This document shows positions 24,101 through 35,900 of a stretch of DNA of 64,000 nucleotides, piece after piece. The notes beneath the pieces are model-generated. The model did no database searches. It was not told the DNA's origin and saw only the letters and a list, made by a program, of their open reading frames with translations. A program made the translations under genes and the position numbers. How positions within the stretch are numbered: position 1 is the stretch's first letter; the number at the start of each line of letters is the position of its first letter. Where the stretch lies: assembly GCA_942486035.1 (NCBI GenBank), contig CALNXK010000038.1, forward strand, positions 627,001 to 691,000. The letters are read 5' to 3'. The DNA comes from Porites lobata (Eukaryota > Cnidaria > Anthozoa > Scleractinia > Poritidae).

Positions 24101-26884
24101 ATTATTATTATTATTTTTTTTTTTTTAATTAACTAGTTAGAAAACAAAATTAACTGAGACAAAAAATTAACTGCAACATATATACATAGGGTATATGTTG
24201 CAGTTAATTTTTTGTCTCAGTTAATGTTGTTTTCTAACTAGTTTATTTTTTTCTAAGTACGTAAATAATAATTTAACTAGTTACATTTTTTTTGGCTGGT
24301 TGATTTTTGTTTTTGCAACAAATTATTTTTATAAAACCTGTTATTTTCTTTTTTAAGTAAATGCTCAAGGGTTTTTTTGTTTGTTTGAGTCGCGTTAGGG
24401 TTAGCTATAAGTTTTGGGTTAAGGTTGGGGTTAGGGTTAGGGTTGGCTTTCATTAAGGGTTAGGGTTAGCTTCTTCATGAAAATTGAGTTTGTATTGAGT
24501 ATCTCCATGGAATAATTCACATTATCATCACATTTACCAAGATCAATAACGATCTATTTAACAACATGTTGAATGTCCTTTAATATTTGTAATCACAGAA
24601 AAACGTAAGAAGTCACATTGGCTTTACTGCATTATACTACTATACATGGTGTTAATTACAACACTGACATAATGTCATTTCCGTTCTAATTGAGTTGTCT
24701 ACCGCGTACATTCAATGTTGATGTGCATCAATCATTAAATACATCAATAAATATTTGAATTTACACACAACTGTGAAATAAAGTTTATTGTTCTACTGCT
24801 CTATTGCCATTTTGCTTGCTTTTGTGAATGTGATTTCCTTATCCTTGCTTATTTTAATATTTGTTGCTTGGCATTTAACTAATCTAGCTGGGGAAATGAG
24901 GGTGGTAATAATTCCAAATTTGCAAGCAACTTTAGCATATTCATTTTCAAATGCAATGATTTCTCCCATAAGCACATTTGGATAAAAAGGTTTTTTATCT
25001 ACTAGGTCAATTTTGATGCTAACAAAATCTCCAATATTAAGTGTTTGAGGCTTTTGCCTGGACTTCTTCATTTTTTCATTGTACTCAATTTTGCGTGAAT
25101 TGACTTCAATTCTTGTTCTTTTCCTGCTTTCATATTCAGGAGTGGGTGGGGTTTTTCGTTTTACTGGCGCATTTGTATTTGCCATCTCTGACAGCTGATC
25201 TTCTTCTTGTTCTTCTTGGGTGGGATTCAACTTCTTTTCTTTTTTGGGATCAATTCCAAAAACAAGTCGATATGGTATTTCCTTGACAGCTCTGTGGATG
25301 GTAATGTTCTTCTTGTAAGCTGCTTCTCCCAGTCTTGAACACCATGTTGTGACATCAGCTTGGTTCTCTTTAAGTATGTTTGTTAAGTTCTCTTTAATAG
25401 TCCTGTTATTTCTCTCCACAAGGCCTTGTGTTTGTGGTTTTCTCGGTGCACCATGTGCTTGTTTAATCCCATGGTTTTGGCAGAATTCATGCATTAGTTT
25501 GTTTTTAAACTCTTTACCATTATCGGTGTGCAGGGTTTGCGGAAATCCAAAAAGCCAAAATAACTCTTCTAATTTTGCTAACACTTCATCTGCCGTTTTA
25601 TTGTGCAAAGCATATAACCAAGAATACTTGGTGTGGTGGTCAGTTACGTGTAGAACCCACTGATGGCTATTAGTACACGAACATTTGACGTTTCTGAAGT
25701 CGATAAGATCAATTTCTATATGGGACATAAACGTTTCAGCACTGATTGGGTTTGTTATCGGTCGCTTTTTGTGGTCGGTAGTGCTCTTCTGTTGGGCATG
25801 CAGTTTACACAAACTTGTAAACAAAGATACAACTTGTTGTGGTATTTCAGAATAAATACCTTTCACGTAAGTATTGGTTTTGTCTCTTCCGCGGTGCGCG
25901 GTCGAAGAGTGACATTCACAGAGAACTTTGTGCAGCTTACTTTTCGGTACAACGACCTTGTTATTTGCGGTAACAATTTCTTCGCCCTTTAGAGTCCATC
26001 CTTTCCGTTTTATAGTGCTGATATCACGCTTGGAAAGTTCGGCATGTGATTCATGTTCTTTGCCTTGTTGAAATTTCGGAAGAGTTTGCAGATAATTCTT
26101 CGCATTTTCATAAAACGAGTCGTCGATATAAACTGTAACTTTGCTTTCTCCGGGCTTTAAGGATTCTAACTTTTCGTAGAAAGTTTTTTCATGGACACAA
26201 TCTTCCATTTCGAAGCGAATGTTACCGAGTTCGAAAAACCTTCATCGTGTTAAGTCTTGTTTTCTAGGCAACGCGCATGCTCGAATGCTTTCATAAATTA
26301 AATCTGGGTTGGGGTGGGACTGGGTCGAATAAGAGATAATTAATAGAAATTTTCAGTGATTTGGAACAAGAGCCTCTGTGGTATAGTGGAGATCGCATAG
26401 TCCTTGAGATGCAGCGAGTTCAGTCTAGAAGGTGAGAGTTCAAGGCTTGGTAAGTGCAAATGTTGTAGTAAAATAAAAAATAAAAAATAGAGGGGTAGTA
26501 GAGTAAATGGGGGTAGTGAGTGGAGTAATGGGACTCAGTGGGGAATGGAGAAAGTAATCAAAAGACATCTCCCAATTGTTTCAATGTTTATTTCATTTGT
26601 TTTTATACCCCCTAAAAAACCACGCCCCTATTTTTTAACCACACCCCATAAAAGAAAATCCCTTTTTAGACAGTTGATAGAAATAATAAACCAGTTAGAA
26701 AAAAACTAACCAGTTAGAAAAAAAACTAACTAGTTGGAAAAAAATTAACTAGTTAGAAAACAAAATTAACTGAGACAAAAAATTAACTACAACATATACA
26801 TTTAAAATTTTTCATATTCTTGAATCTGTAAATAGTCTATTTTTTAAAATCTATGAATAAAGTTTTGTATTATTATTAAAAAAA

Positions 26885-26937
<53 letters not shown>

Positions 26938-29900
26938 ATGAACTGCTTCTAGTATCTTGGGTCAAAAAAATGTGGTTAGGGATATAGAATGGGAACCAAG
27001 GGAGTTCCCTCACCCCAATTTTCTAGCCCACTTCCCTAAAACCCTATCCTCACATGCTTGAGAGGCCAAATTTTTGAGAGCATGATCACAGAGTATTAAT
27101 TAGTTTTCAACTGCACAAAAACAATCATGATCACTTCTAATTGCAACTCTACTTCAAGTATCATCAGTGCCTTAGCTTGGGTCATTAACAACAAAAAATG
27201 CAAAAATGCTCAACAATAATTAACAAACATCTGAAACATTATTAAAAATATAATAAGTTTAATGTCTAGCATTATAACACAATTATAAGAACAATAATAA
27301 GAAAAGTAGTATCAATAATAAAACAATAATTTACAGTCTTCCTACCCTAGCAGTTTTATCTTGTGAACCAGTAGCAAGCAGCTTGTCATTTGGTGAAACT
27401 GTAATGGAATTGATATCCTGCAGCAAAGCATATGCACCTAGATTTAATTTTCTCCATAAATTTTCTCAATCAAAACTGTAGTTTGTAATTAATATTTAGT
27501 ACTCTTAAATCTATAAGAGGCTACTGTAATAGCTAAAGAGGAGCAAAAATGAAGTTTATGTGTAATTTGAACGTATTTGAGTCATGATCATACATGTGCA
27601 ACTAGTTTTAAGTTTACTATTTGCTACAAGAGACTCAAAGCCTGTAAAACCACTGCTGACTGCTGGCAGTGGTATAGTAATAAACCTGGAATAGAGTTAT
27701 TGGTTGGGTGGCTGATCAGTGGATCTATGTATGTTTGTTTTATCTCTTACCCAAATGATTCCAGTGCTTTTACTTTGAATCAAGGATTCAATGGTATTAA
27801 ATGTAGAATAGCTTACCCTATCATGCGCCTTTTCTGTGAATCGAACCGTCATCTTGACTGGCACATCCTACAAACAGTTTCACCATAGAGAAAATACCTC
27901 TAATTTAGCTAATTGTGGTTGAAATTTCTGTGTTTGGATAGGGGTATAAACCCAAGGTACAACACCTTGTGAAGAATCCACTGAAGGGAGTGCTAGCAGA
28001 TAACACTTTTTTCCCCCATAAACAACAGCCATTTAAAACCTCAAGGAGAGTGCTCTGGCTACTGTATCATGAAGACTCAAGGAAATACACAATGAATGGA
28101 TCACAATTCACTGCAAGACATTAAGACTGCTACTAATTAGGAATACATACCCTTTACATAGCACTGTGGACAACAGAAGGATCGACTCCTTCTCTGTCAA
28201 TAAGAAACTTGCAAGTGTTCTTGACTAAGTATTTTTGTCTGAGATTGTAACTACCTGCTATTAGGAAAACTTAATTATGAAAAAAAGGAAAGTGCTCATG
28301 TGATGGAGTATTCTTTGATAGTTAGGGATTTTTAAAACAGTACAAAAGAGACATGACATACGTTGTCCACAACAGAAGGCACATTCCATATCTTGATTGT
28401 ATTATCCTGGCTCCCACTTGCAACAAAGCTGCTGCTAAGCCTAATGTACAAACAAACACCCATTAACATATATGTAATATAAACGAGAATCTTTCTTGGT
28501 CACTGTGTTACACTTGCCAATAAAGATTCATTGGTAAACTAATGACTATATTACTCAATCCTGGCTAAATGCATTTTTACAAGCATAAATAGTAATAATA
28601 ATAATAATTTAGTTTAAAGGCTGAAGGAAAAAGTTATTACCTGGACCATGCGACAGTAGTCACAGCATGGGTATGCCCCACTCCAACAGCAACACACTTA
28701 AACTCAGTTTCACATGTCATCTTCCAAATCCGAATTGTATTATCCTATCATGAAATAAAAAAGGACAAACTGTAAAAAACAATATTATTATAACATCATG
28801 TGCAACCAGATAACAAGACTAAGTACATGTATAAAACACTGAAACTTTAAAAACATTTCATTTTGGGTCTTAGGGTTACTTCCATAAGGTTGAGAGTGTG
28901 AAATAATATTATAATACCAACATTATGTCATCACAATAATAAATTACATATGACGATAAAATGTTGGCATTACTATTTGACAGTCTTAACCTGATGGAAG
29001 CAACCTACATGTAGACCCCTTAAGTCTAAACCCATGCTACAATTTGTTCAGTGAACAAAGGTGAACAAAAGTGTAATTTTCAGTGTAGATCGCTGCATTT
29101 GGTAGAAGAGTGAAACTTGAAAACTTGGTTTTGTCGACAAAGTAAACAATTCAAGTTAATCAAGTCTAGATAACTCACAGGTATTATACAAGGAACAAAG
29201 CCACTTTGGTTGTGCAAAAATACTTATTATGAAACTAATTAAAAATAAAAATTTCAGATTACCTTTGAACCAGTAATCAATCTATCGCCATTGCTGTTCA
29301 CCTCTAAAGACAAAATAGTGTCTGTGTGTCCTTCTAATAACTGGCAGTTCATGGTTGTTAAGTCATAAATTCTTAGTTGACTGCTGTTAGTAGCTACAGC
29401 TAAATGGTTCTCATCTGCACCAACAAAACATAGGTCCAGTATTTCATCGTTGTATCCTACAAACTAAAGACACAATACAACAGTGACAAGTATAAATTTC
29501 CTTTTTCTTGTCAAATGTAGAAATAGTGAAATATTGAGAAATATTGAGGAGAATAATATTGTAGGTAATGAGGGTTGAATCTTTACTTACTGTAGGTATT
29601 AATCATTACTATCATTATGCATAGTAGAGAAGTTACATTGAATTTGTCATTCCAAATGATTTGGGACAATGTTTGTACCATAAATTGACAGTTTATATAA
29701 TACCATTTCATTCATTGTAGGGCCAAATTAATTTTAATTGGCGGTACCTGTTTAGTTCTTGTGAGAGATGCAAGCTCATGAAGTACAATGTTATGATCGA
29801 AGGTTACCACTGCAATCATTCCCAAGGTGTGGCATAGAGTGGCATGTACAATCTGCTGTCCACTCTCATCTTTGCTGCTCTCTTTGTTTTTGTTATTTTT

Positions 29901-32900
29901 AGCTTGCAGAATTGTTTTACTAAACACACACTTGCCATCTGAAAACTTCCAGACCCTTAGCTGGCCTACAAATACAGACCAACACTATGGTATGAATAAT
30001 GTAGTACAATTCTACTAAAATCAGACATAAATACTTTGAAAAAAGAAAGATGAAGACTTTTAATACAGTACGTTTTCAACATTGCTGATCCTAAAATTAT
30101 GTAGGACGCATTTGAAATATGACCCAAAAATATGGTATTGCTCTCAATGACGCTCACTATAGCTAAGTGGATAAAGCACCTACAATCCTCATCACTATCT
30201 TTCTTTATTTCATACTATACTCTTGACGCCGCTGATCCAAACAGTATGCAGAATACACAAGTCAAAGATAGACCTAGTACATATATGGCTTTGCTATCCA
30301 TGAGTCTCTCAGTCCGTAACTCAGTGGATGGAGTAGCTGCCCAGTGTTAAGGAGGTGTTAGGTCTGAATTCTGTCAGGACTCGAGATCTTTTTATTGTTC
30401 CACACATTTAACATTCCGATCATCACATCTTTTACAATGCATAATACAATACTTAAATCAATGCAATTTCATATTGATTTTCATGTGTAATTGTACAGTA
30501 CCTTTGCTTCCTGCAGTAATAAAGTATTCTATGCTTTTGTCATTACACCCAAGACAGTCTATTCCAATGGGTAGCATAACAACTGACTCAACTCCCTAGT
30601 TAAATAATTCATAAGTCAAGTCTTAGATTTTACATATACAGTTGACTGTTCTCGTGCTGCAGACACCATTTTCAGGCCATAGTATCCTAAAAACGGCCAT
30701 CAGATAAATTTTAATACGCATTTATGTGCAGGCTTGGCCTCATCTGGGTGCAATTCTTTGGAATTACATGTATAGTAATATTACAACTGAATTCAGAAGC
30801 CAATGATTTAAAGCTAACCGATACTCAGATTTGAAAACAATGAAAATCAAGCTTTAAACAGAAAAAGAGGCTAATCTGAAGTTTAAGGAATATTGTTAGG
30901 AAAGGCTGATTAATGAAAGCTGGACTCATGAAGCAGCCTTTGGTCTCATACTAAAACAACATGCCTTTGTCAAAGAAGCAAATTAAGTAACTTTAGAGTT
31001 AAACTCTATTTTCAGATTAGCACGTCTTTTAAGAATTGGGCCCCTCTCAGGGGAATTTATTAGATTGATAATAAATAATTATTGTTCACTTTAAATCACA
31101 GACTCTCCTCTGAAGTTGTCCATTACTTACTAAAGGTGTCTAACTGAATCAAAGACACAAATTAAATATAATACCGACTCAATGTTTGAGCCAATATTTG
31201 TGAAAAAGTGAACCTTACCTCAAAAGCAGGGACTGTCCTCAAAAGTTTTTTGTTAGATAAATTCCACATGTTTAAAACGTTGTCTCTACTTGAGCTACAA
31301 AATGTATGAAATAATATATCAAGTTACATTTATCTCCTTTGATGTTTCATAATGAGTTTTGTAATGAATTTCTCCCATGCAATGTATTAAACACAAAAAC
31401 AGATCCAAAGAGATCATGTATTTAACTTTTAACAACACACAGACCAATAATCATTAATGTTTTAGAGTTTAAATCATATTAAAGCTGGTCTTACCTGACC
31501 ACATACTGTCCACAGTGAGAGAATGCAAGAGATGTTACCACACTGTAATGACTCTCTAACACCGCAAGACACCTAACATTCACATTAGAAAAATACCAGA
31601 AAACCAGTAAGACCAGAAAACTATGACCTACTCCTATCCATGGTACTTTACAGTAATTCAGTGCAATTGCGTTAGTTGTCATTAGTGAGAATTGATGATT
31701 GTCCAATGATGTAAGTGTCAATTATACACATGTAAGATTCAATAAGATCAGTTTAGAACTTCCGTCATTATCTTGCGTTGAACAGTTTGAACTATTCAGT
31801 TCACTGTCTTTAAACTTTTGAAAATCTCAATGGCTCAATTGTTTTCTTCGGTCTCTCTTCAACACTCCAGCCACATCTCAAAACTGAAAAAAGACCCAGA
31901 CTTTCAATACATGCACTTTTGAATAGATCAGATTGATCATGAAATGGCCCCTGCAGGCATCTCTCCCATGCCCCAGCCTTTGCCACAGCAACAACCCAGC
32001 ACCATTAATTCCATCCCTTCAAGACCTCTGCCAGACGATAAACCTTTTCATTTACTTCCATCACAGAGAAAATCAAACCTGTCAAGTTACAGCGAGACAC
32101 GTTGGCATTGGAGCTGGAGGTTCTGAAACTCCGCAAGACATCACCTGACAACGCTGTTTCAAAAGAAGCCATCAATGGGGGCAAGTGTACAAAGTCCAGA
32201 ATGACCAGAAAGAAGAGAGCTATTTACTGGACCCAAGAATTTTCCCCAGGTGCGCCAATAAATGAGTTCGAGAAGTTGGAGCTACCCGACTTTGTTGCCA
32301 GTTTTTTTTATCTATGGTCAAAACATATGACCCCAAGCACAAGGAGGTTATGCTCCGAATCTCAAACTTTTGATGATAAAGGCTTCAAGTTATTCGTGGC
32401 CCAAGCATTTGGAGTTTTCCCACTCACATCGCCAGACAAGTCTAGTTATTTCACCTGGAATTTGGCCTTGATACATAATGATGTGACGATTTTTTGTCAA
32501 GCACTCAGATCTCAAATCTTCTATTCCTCAACAATGCTCAAGTACATCTGTTGGGGGCAGATCCCCTCTTGGCTCTAGTGAGACCACTAATCGCTGTTAG
32601 TGTATGTACATGTACATGTGCTAAGGTCACATAATATTATTGCCATTTGCCATAAGCCTGATCAAACAAAGTATCTTGTTGGCCACAGTAGTTGTACACA
32701 ATAGCATGTTAAATTATTGCCATATGGGACTATGGTTTGGGGACAAATTTTCACCCAAGTTCCTGTATAGCCTGTAAGTGGCACACAGAATGAGTGATAT
32801 CTTTCCAAAAACATTTCCATGAAATTTATATTTATAAAAAAATTCATAGTGATTCAGTCTTATGCACAACATTCAAATAGTCCAATTACAGTAATACATG

Positions 32901-35900
32901 CATCGTCATTAAGCATTAAAATTATTAATCATACTAGTAATGCATTAAGTCTCTGACAAATACTATTAGTATATGTACCTGCTTGTCTTAAGATCCCAGA
33001 TTCGTATTTTACAATCATCTGACGCAGAAAAAAGGTGGAGAAGTTGTGCGTTGGGATGAAAACAAACTAAGCTGAAAAAAATATATACCCGGTATACATT
33101 ACTAATGTCTTTGTAGTTGGTTGTGTTCCCTTTTTAAGTCCATAGCAAAGTCTGCTCAGTTTTTCTCCTTTGCATGATAAGTCATGTTGTGAAACAACAC
33201 TTCCAATGGCTACTAATGATGATTGTAAGAATATTTTTTGGTGATACTCATGATGAAATTGTCTAGGGGGGGTGTCATTAAGGGCTGGGAGTTTCCCCCA
33301 GCTATTATTAATGTCACTCCTGCCTACTTTTGTAGGAAAATGGAGGAAAAACAGAACGAAACAAAATCCCTAGCTGTCTGATTCCCCATCTACTTGAATG
33401 ATTTACCCAGCTACTTGAAGTTTCAAAAAAGACCTGTCTAGTATAATAATATTTCCCCCCTGAATTGCTATTTATCAAAAAATCACTGATTTGACTTACC
33501 TTACCACACCGGAGGAGCCTTTAAAGTTATGTGTATAGTACTGTTTTATAATATCCCAAACTTTGACTGTACTGTCACTTGAACCTATGAATTCAAACAA
33601 CAAAAGGAATGTTTTTGTTACTTAAGAAGTCTGATCACATTATTTGCCACAATAAATTCAAGAGGTTGCTGGAAATAATGTTTGTTAACTTTCAGAGACA
33701 TTGCTTGAGCTAAACAGGACTAGACTCCATGCTGCCTAAGTGTGCATTAGTCGCTCATTTTTTAGTTGTACTGTACAAGCAAAAATCCGAGTTCACGCAT
33801 TTTCACTGTTGGACAAGCTAAAAATGCAGTACAAGCAACCACCTCAACTGGGACAGCTAAAGAAAGGTTATCCTGTTTGAATATTTGATTATTATAATAT
33901 ATTATTATTATCAGAGAATAATCTACATGGAGTGACTTTTCAGCTATAAGAAATAATCTGAGGTGATATCTTTCACAGTACAGGGAAGCCTGTATATTGG
34001 TTGAATCAAGAATAAGAATTATAGAGAATTATCTTGATTTGTGAAGGAACATTAGTAATTTTATTGTGTACCAGCTAGAAGTTATATTAGTTTTATCACC
34101 TTCAGGAAAACATGGCCACTCCATGACCAAATATGCAAAATATCACAGCCCAAGAACCACTCAGATTTTCAATATTTACCAAGATCCATGGCTAATTTAT
34201 TATTTTGTAAGAACATCTATGCAAATAATATCACCAGCAAGTAGCTGAATCATATTTTAAAGAAATAAATATATTCACCAGTTGCTAATAGTGTTGATGT
34301 TGAGTCAAATGTCATGGATGCTATAGGAGCTCTGTGAACTGCCTACCGAAGGAAACATTTTATATTTAGTTCTACCGATAACAATATGAACAAACTAATT
34401 TAAACAAGGCTTTTTTTCCTGTCTTGAAGGCTAGTCACAGTGCAATAAATTTAAAGGTCAAAATCTCAAATAAACTTGATATCTACTCTTTCAGACATTG
34501 TAATGATATAAAAGTGAGTTTCAGACACGACTTGTGTCCTTGAAGTGTACATTCCAAATGAATAGATTATGTCCTACTCAAGTGTGTATCTACAGTTTAT
34601 GCTACTAACACTTAGCCCATGGGCATACAAACAATGCTATCATACAATACACGCTAATTAGGATTAGAAGAAACAATGCATTGCTGAACAATACTGCACG
34701 GGCTTATGTAGTATAATACAGAGATAAAAAAAGAGTCTGAAAAATGGGCATAACATTTTTATTACGCATATGAATTGCCTATCAGACTCAAAGCATTCTA
34801 GAATAAAATAATGCAGTTTAGTGGCCTGTATCTGAGTGACAATAAAGTGTATGGTAGACATGTAATTTTTACTGTTTCGTGCCTTCCAAGTTCTTATCTG
34901 TGTTCCATTCATCCAGTCCCACTGTCGTAACAACAAACTTTTGCTGGCAGTGACACAGAACTGAAACAGAAGAACCAATTTTAAAGCTAAGTGATCATTA
35001 ATTTTATTAATTTATGTAAAGAAGCAGCAAAAATGAACGATCCTCAAAAGCACCAAAGAGCCTTAGTTGAAAAATCAAATGAATGTAACATACCTTGTCA
35101 TCAGGGCTTAAAGCAAAGCAACTCACAACATCGCCTTCCTACGTTGAGAACAATGAGGAAATAAATTAGCTATTTCTTAATGATATAAATACAATAACTG
35201 TACATTAACTTCATGGACAGGAAAAATAGCTTTATTTACAAGCACTTACCTCCTGCAATGTTTGTACAACTTTTCCAGATTTGACGTGAATGACCTGAAT
35301 CTTGTCATTGCAGGTACATAATAAGTGATCTTCTTCAGAGGAAAACTAGCCAAAAAGTAATAAGAAACTTGTAACTTTCATAATGGTGAAAATTTCCCAG
35401 TACCAGGGCTTAAAAATATTAAAACGCTAAATATGGTACATAACATGCACAGTGAGCTTGTCTTAATTAGTGGCATGGACAAGGCTGTGGTTTGTCCAAC
35501 ATCAAAGTTATTATGTATAATTCAAAGGAGACAGACAGCAAATTGTTGTTGCTCGAAACATCTATATCCAAGTTAATGGGTACTTACCACTTACATAGGA
35601 AATCTGGCCATTCTGGTTGGAAATTCAAATGGTTCATGCTATTCTATTTGGGGGGCTTCAGAAAACATGAACTGTGGGGATGCAATTTTTCTTCAATTTT
35701 TTTAGTCTGTTCAGCTGATTAATTTTTTGGATATACGCTGTAGTGGATTGTTCTCCCACCATGTCAAATTTTATGTTTTATGTTTATGTACAAGATTTCC
35801 ACCTGTGTGGTTTGTATAAATAGTAAGCACCCGATATCTAAATTTGACAACTCCAAAATTGCGGCAGCAGTCTTGGTCTCCTTTGCAGCTGCTCAGGCTG

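Larger units (their letters stand above)
24196..26794 (-). mobile_element. Apparently intact 2.6-kb Ginger1-like DNA transposon in TBL3 intron 17
   Basis: The element starts TGTTGCAGTTAATTTTTTG at 24196 and ends with the inverted CAAAAAATTAACTACAACA at 26794; terminal inverted repeats are about 50 bp. TATA stands on both sides (24192-24195 and 26795-26798), a 4-bp target duplication. Termini TGTTG...CAACA fit the TGTNR...YNACA consensus I recall for Ginger1 elements. Subterminal copies of 'aac(c/t)agttagaaaa' (26690-26765 and near 24240-24295) could be transposase-binding sites. The only long gene is the integrase-type transposase at 24793-26208. It has no reverse transcriptase, gag or LTRs, so it is a cut-and-paste element, not a retrovirus. 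Confidence 0.88.

Noticed and set aside
24390..24470. Chromosome end or fusion scar
   Set aside because: The TTAGGG runs are very short, broken, and lie wholly inside the transposon, so they are not a telomere.
24793..26208. Integrase as part of a Ty3/gypsy or retroviral provirus
   Set aside because: No protease, reverse transcriptase, RNase H, gag or LTRs lie in the 2.6-kb unit; inverted ends and a 4-bp duplication show a DNA transposon.
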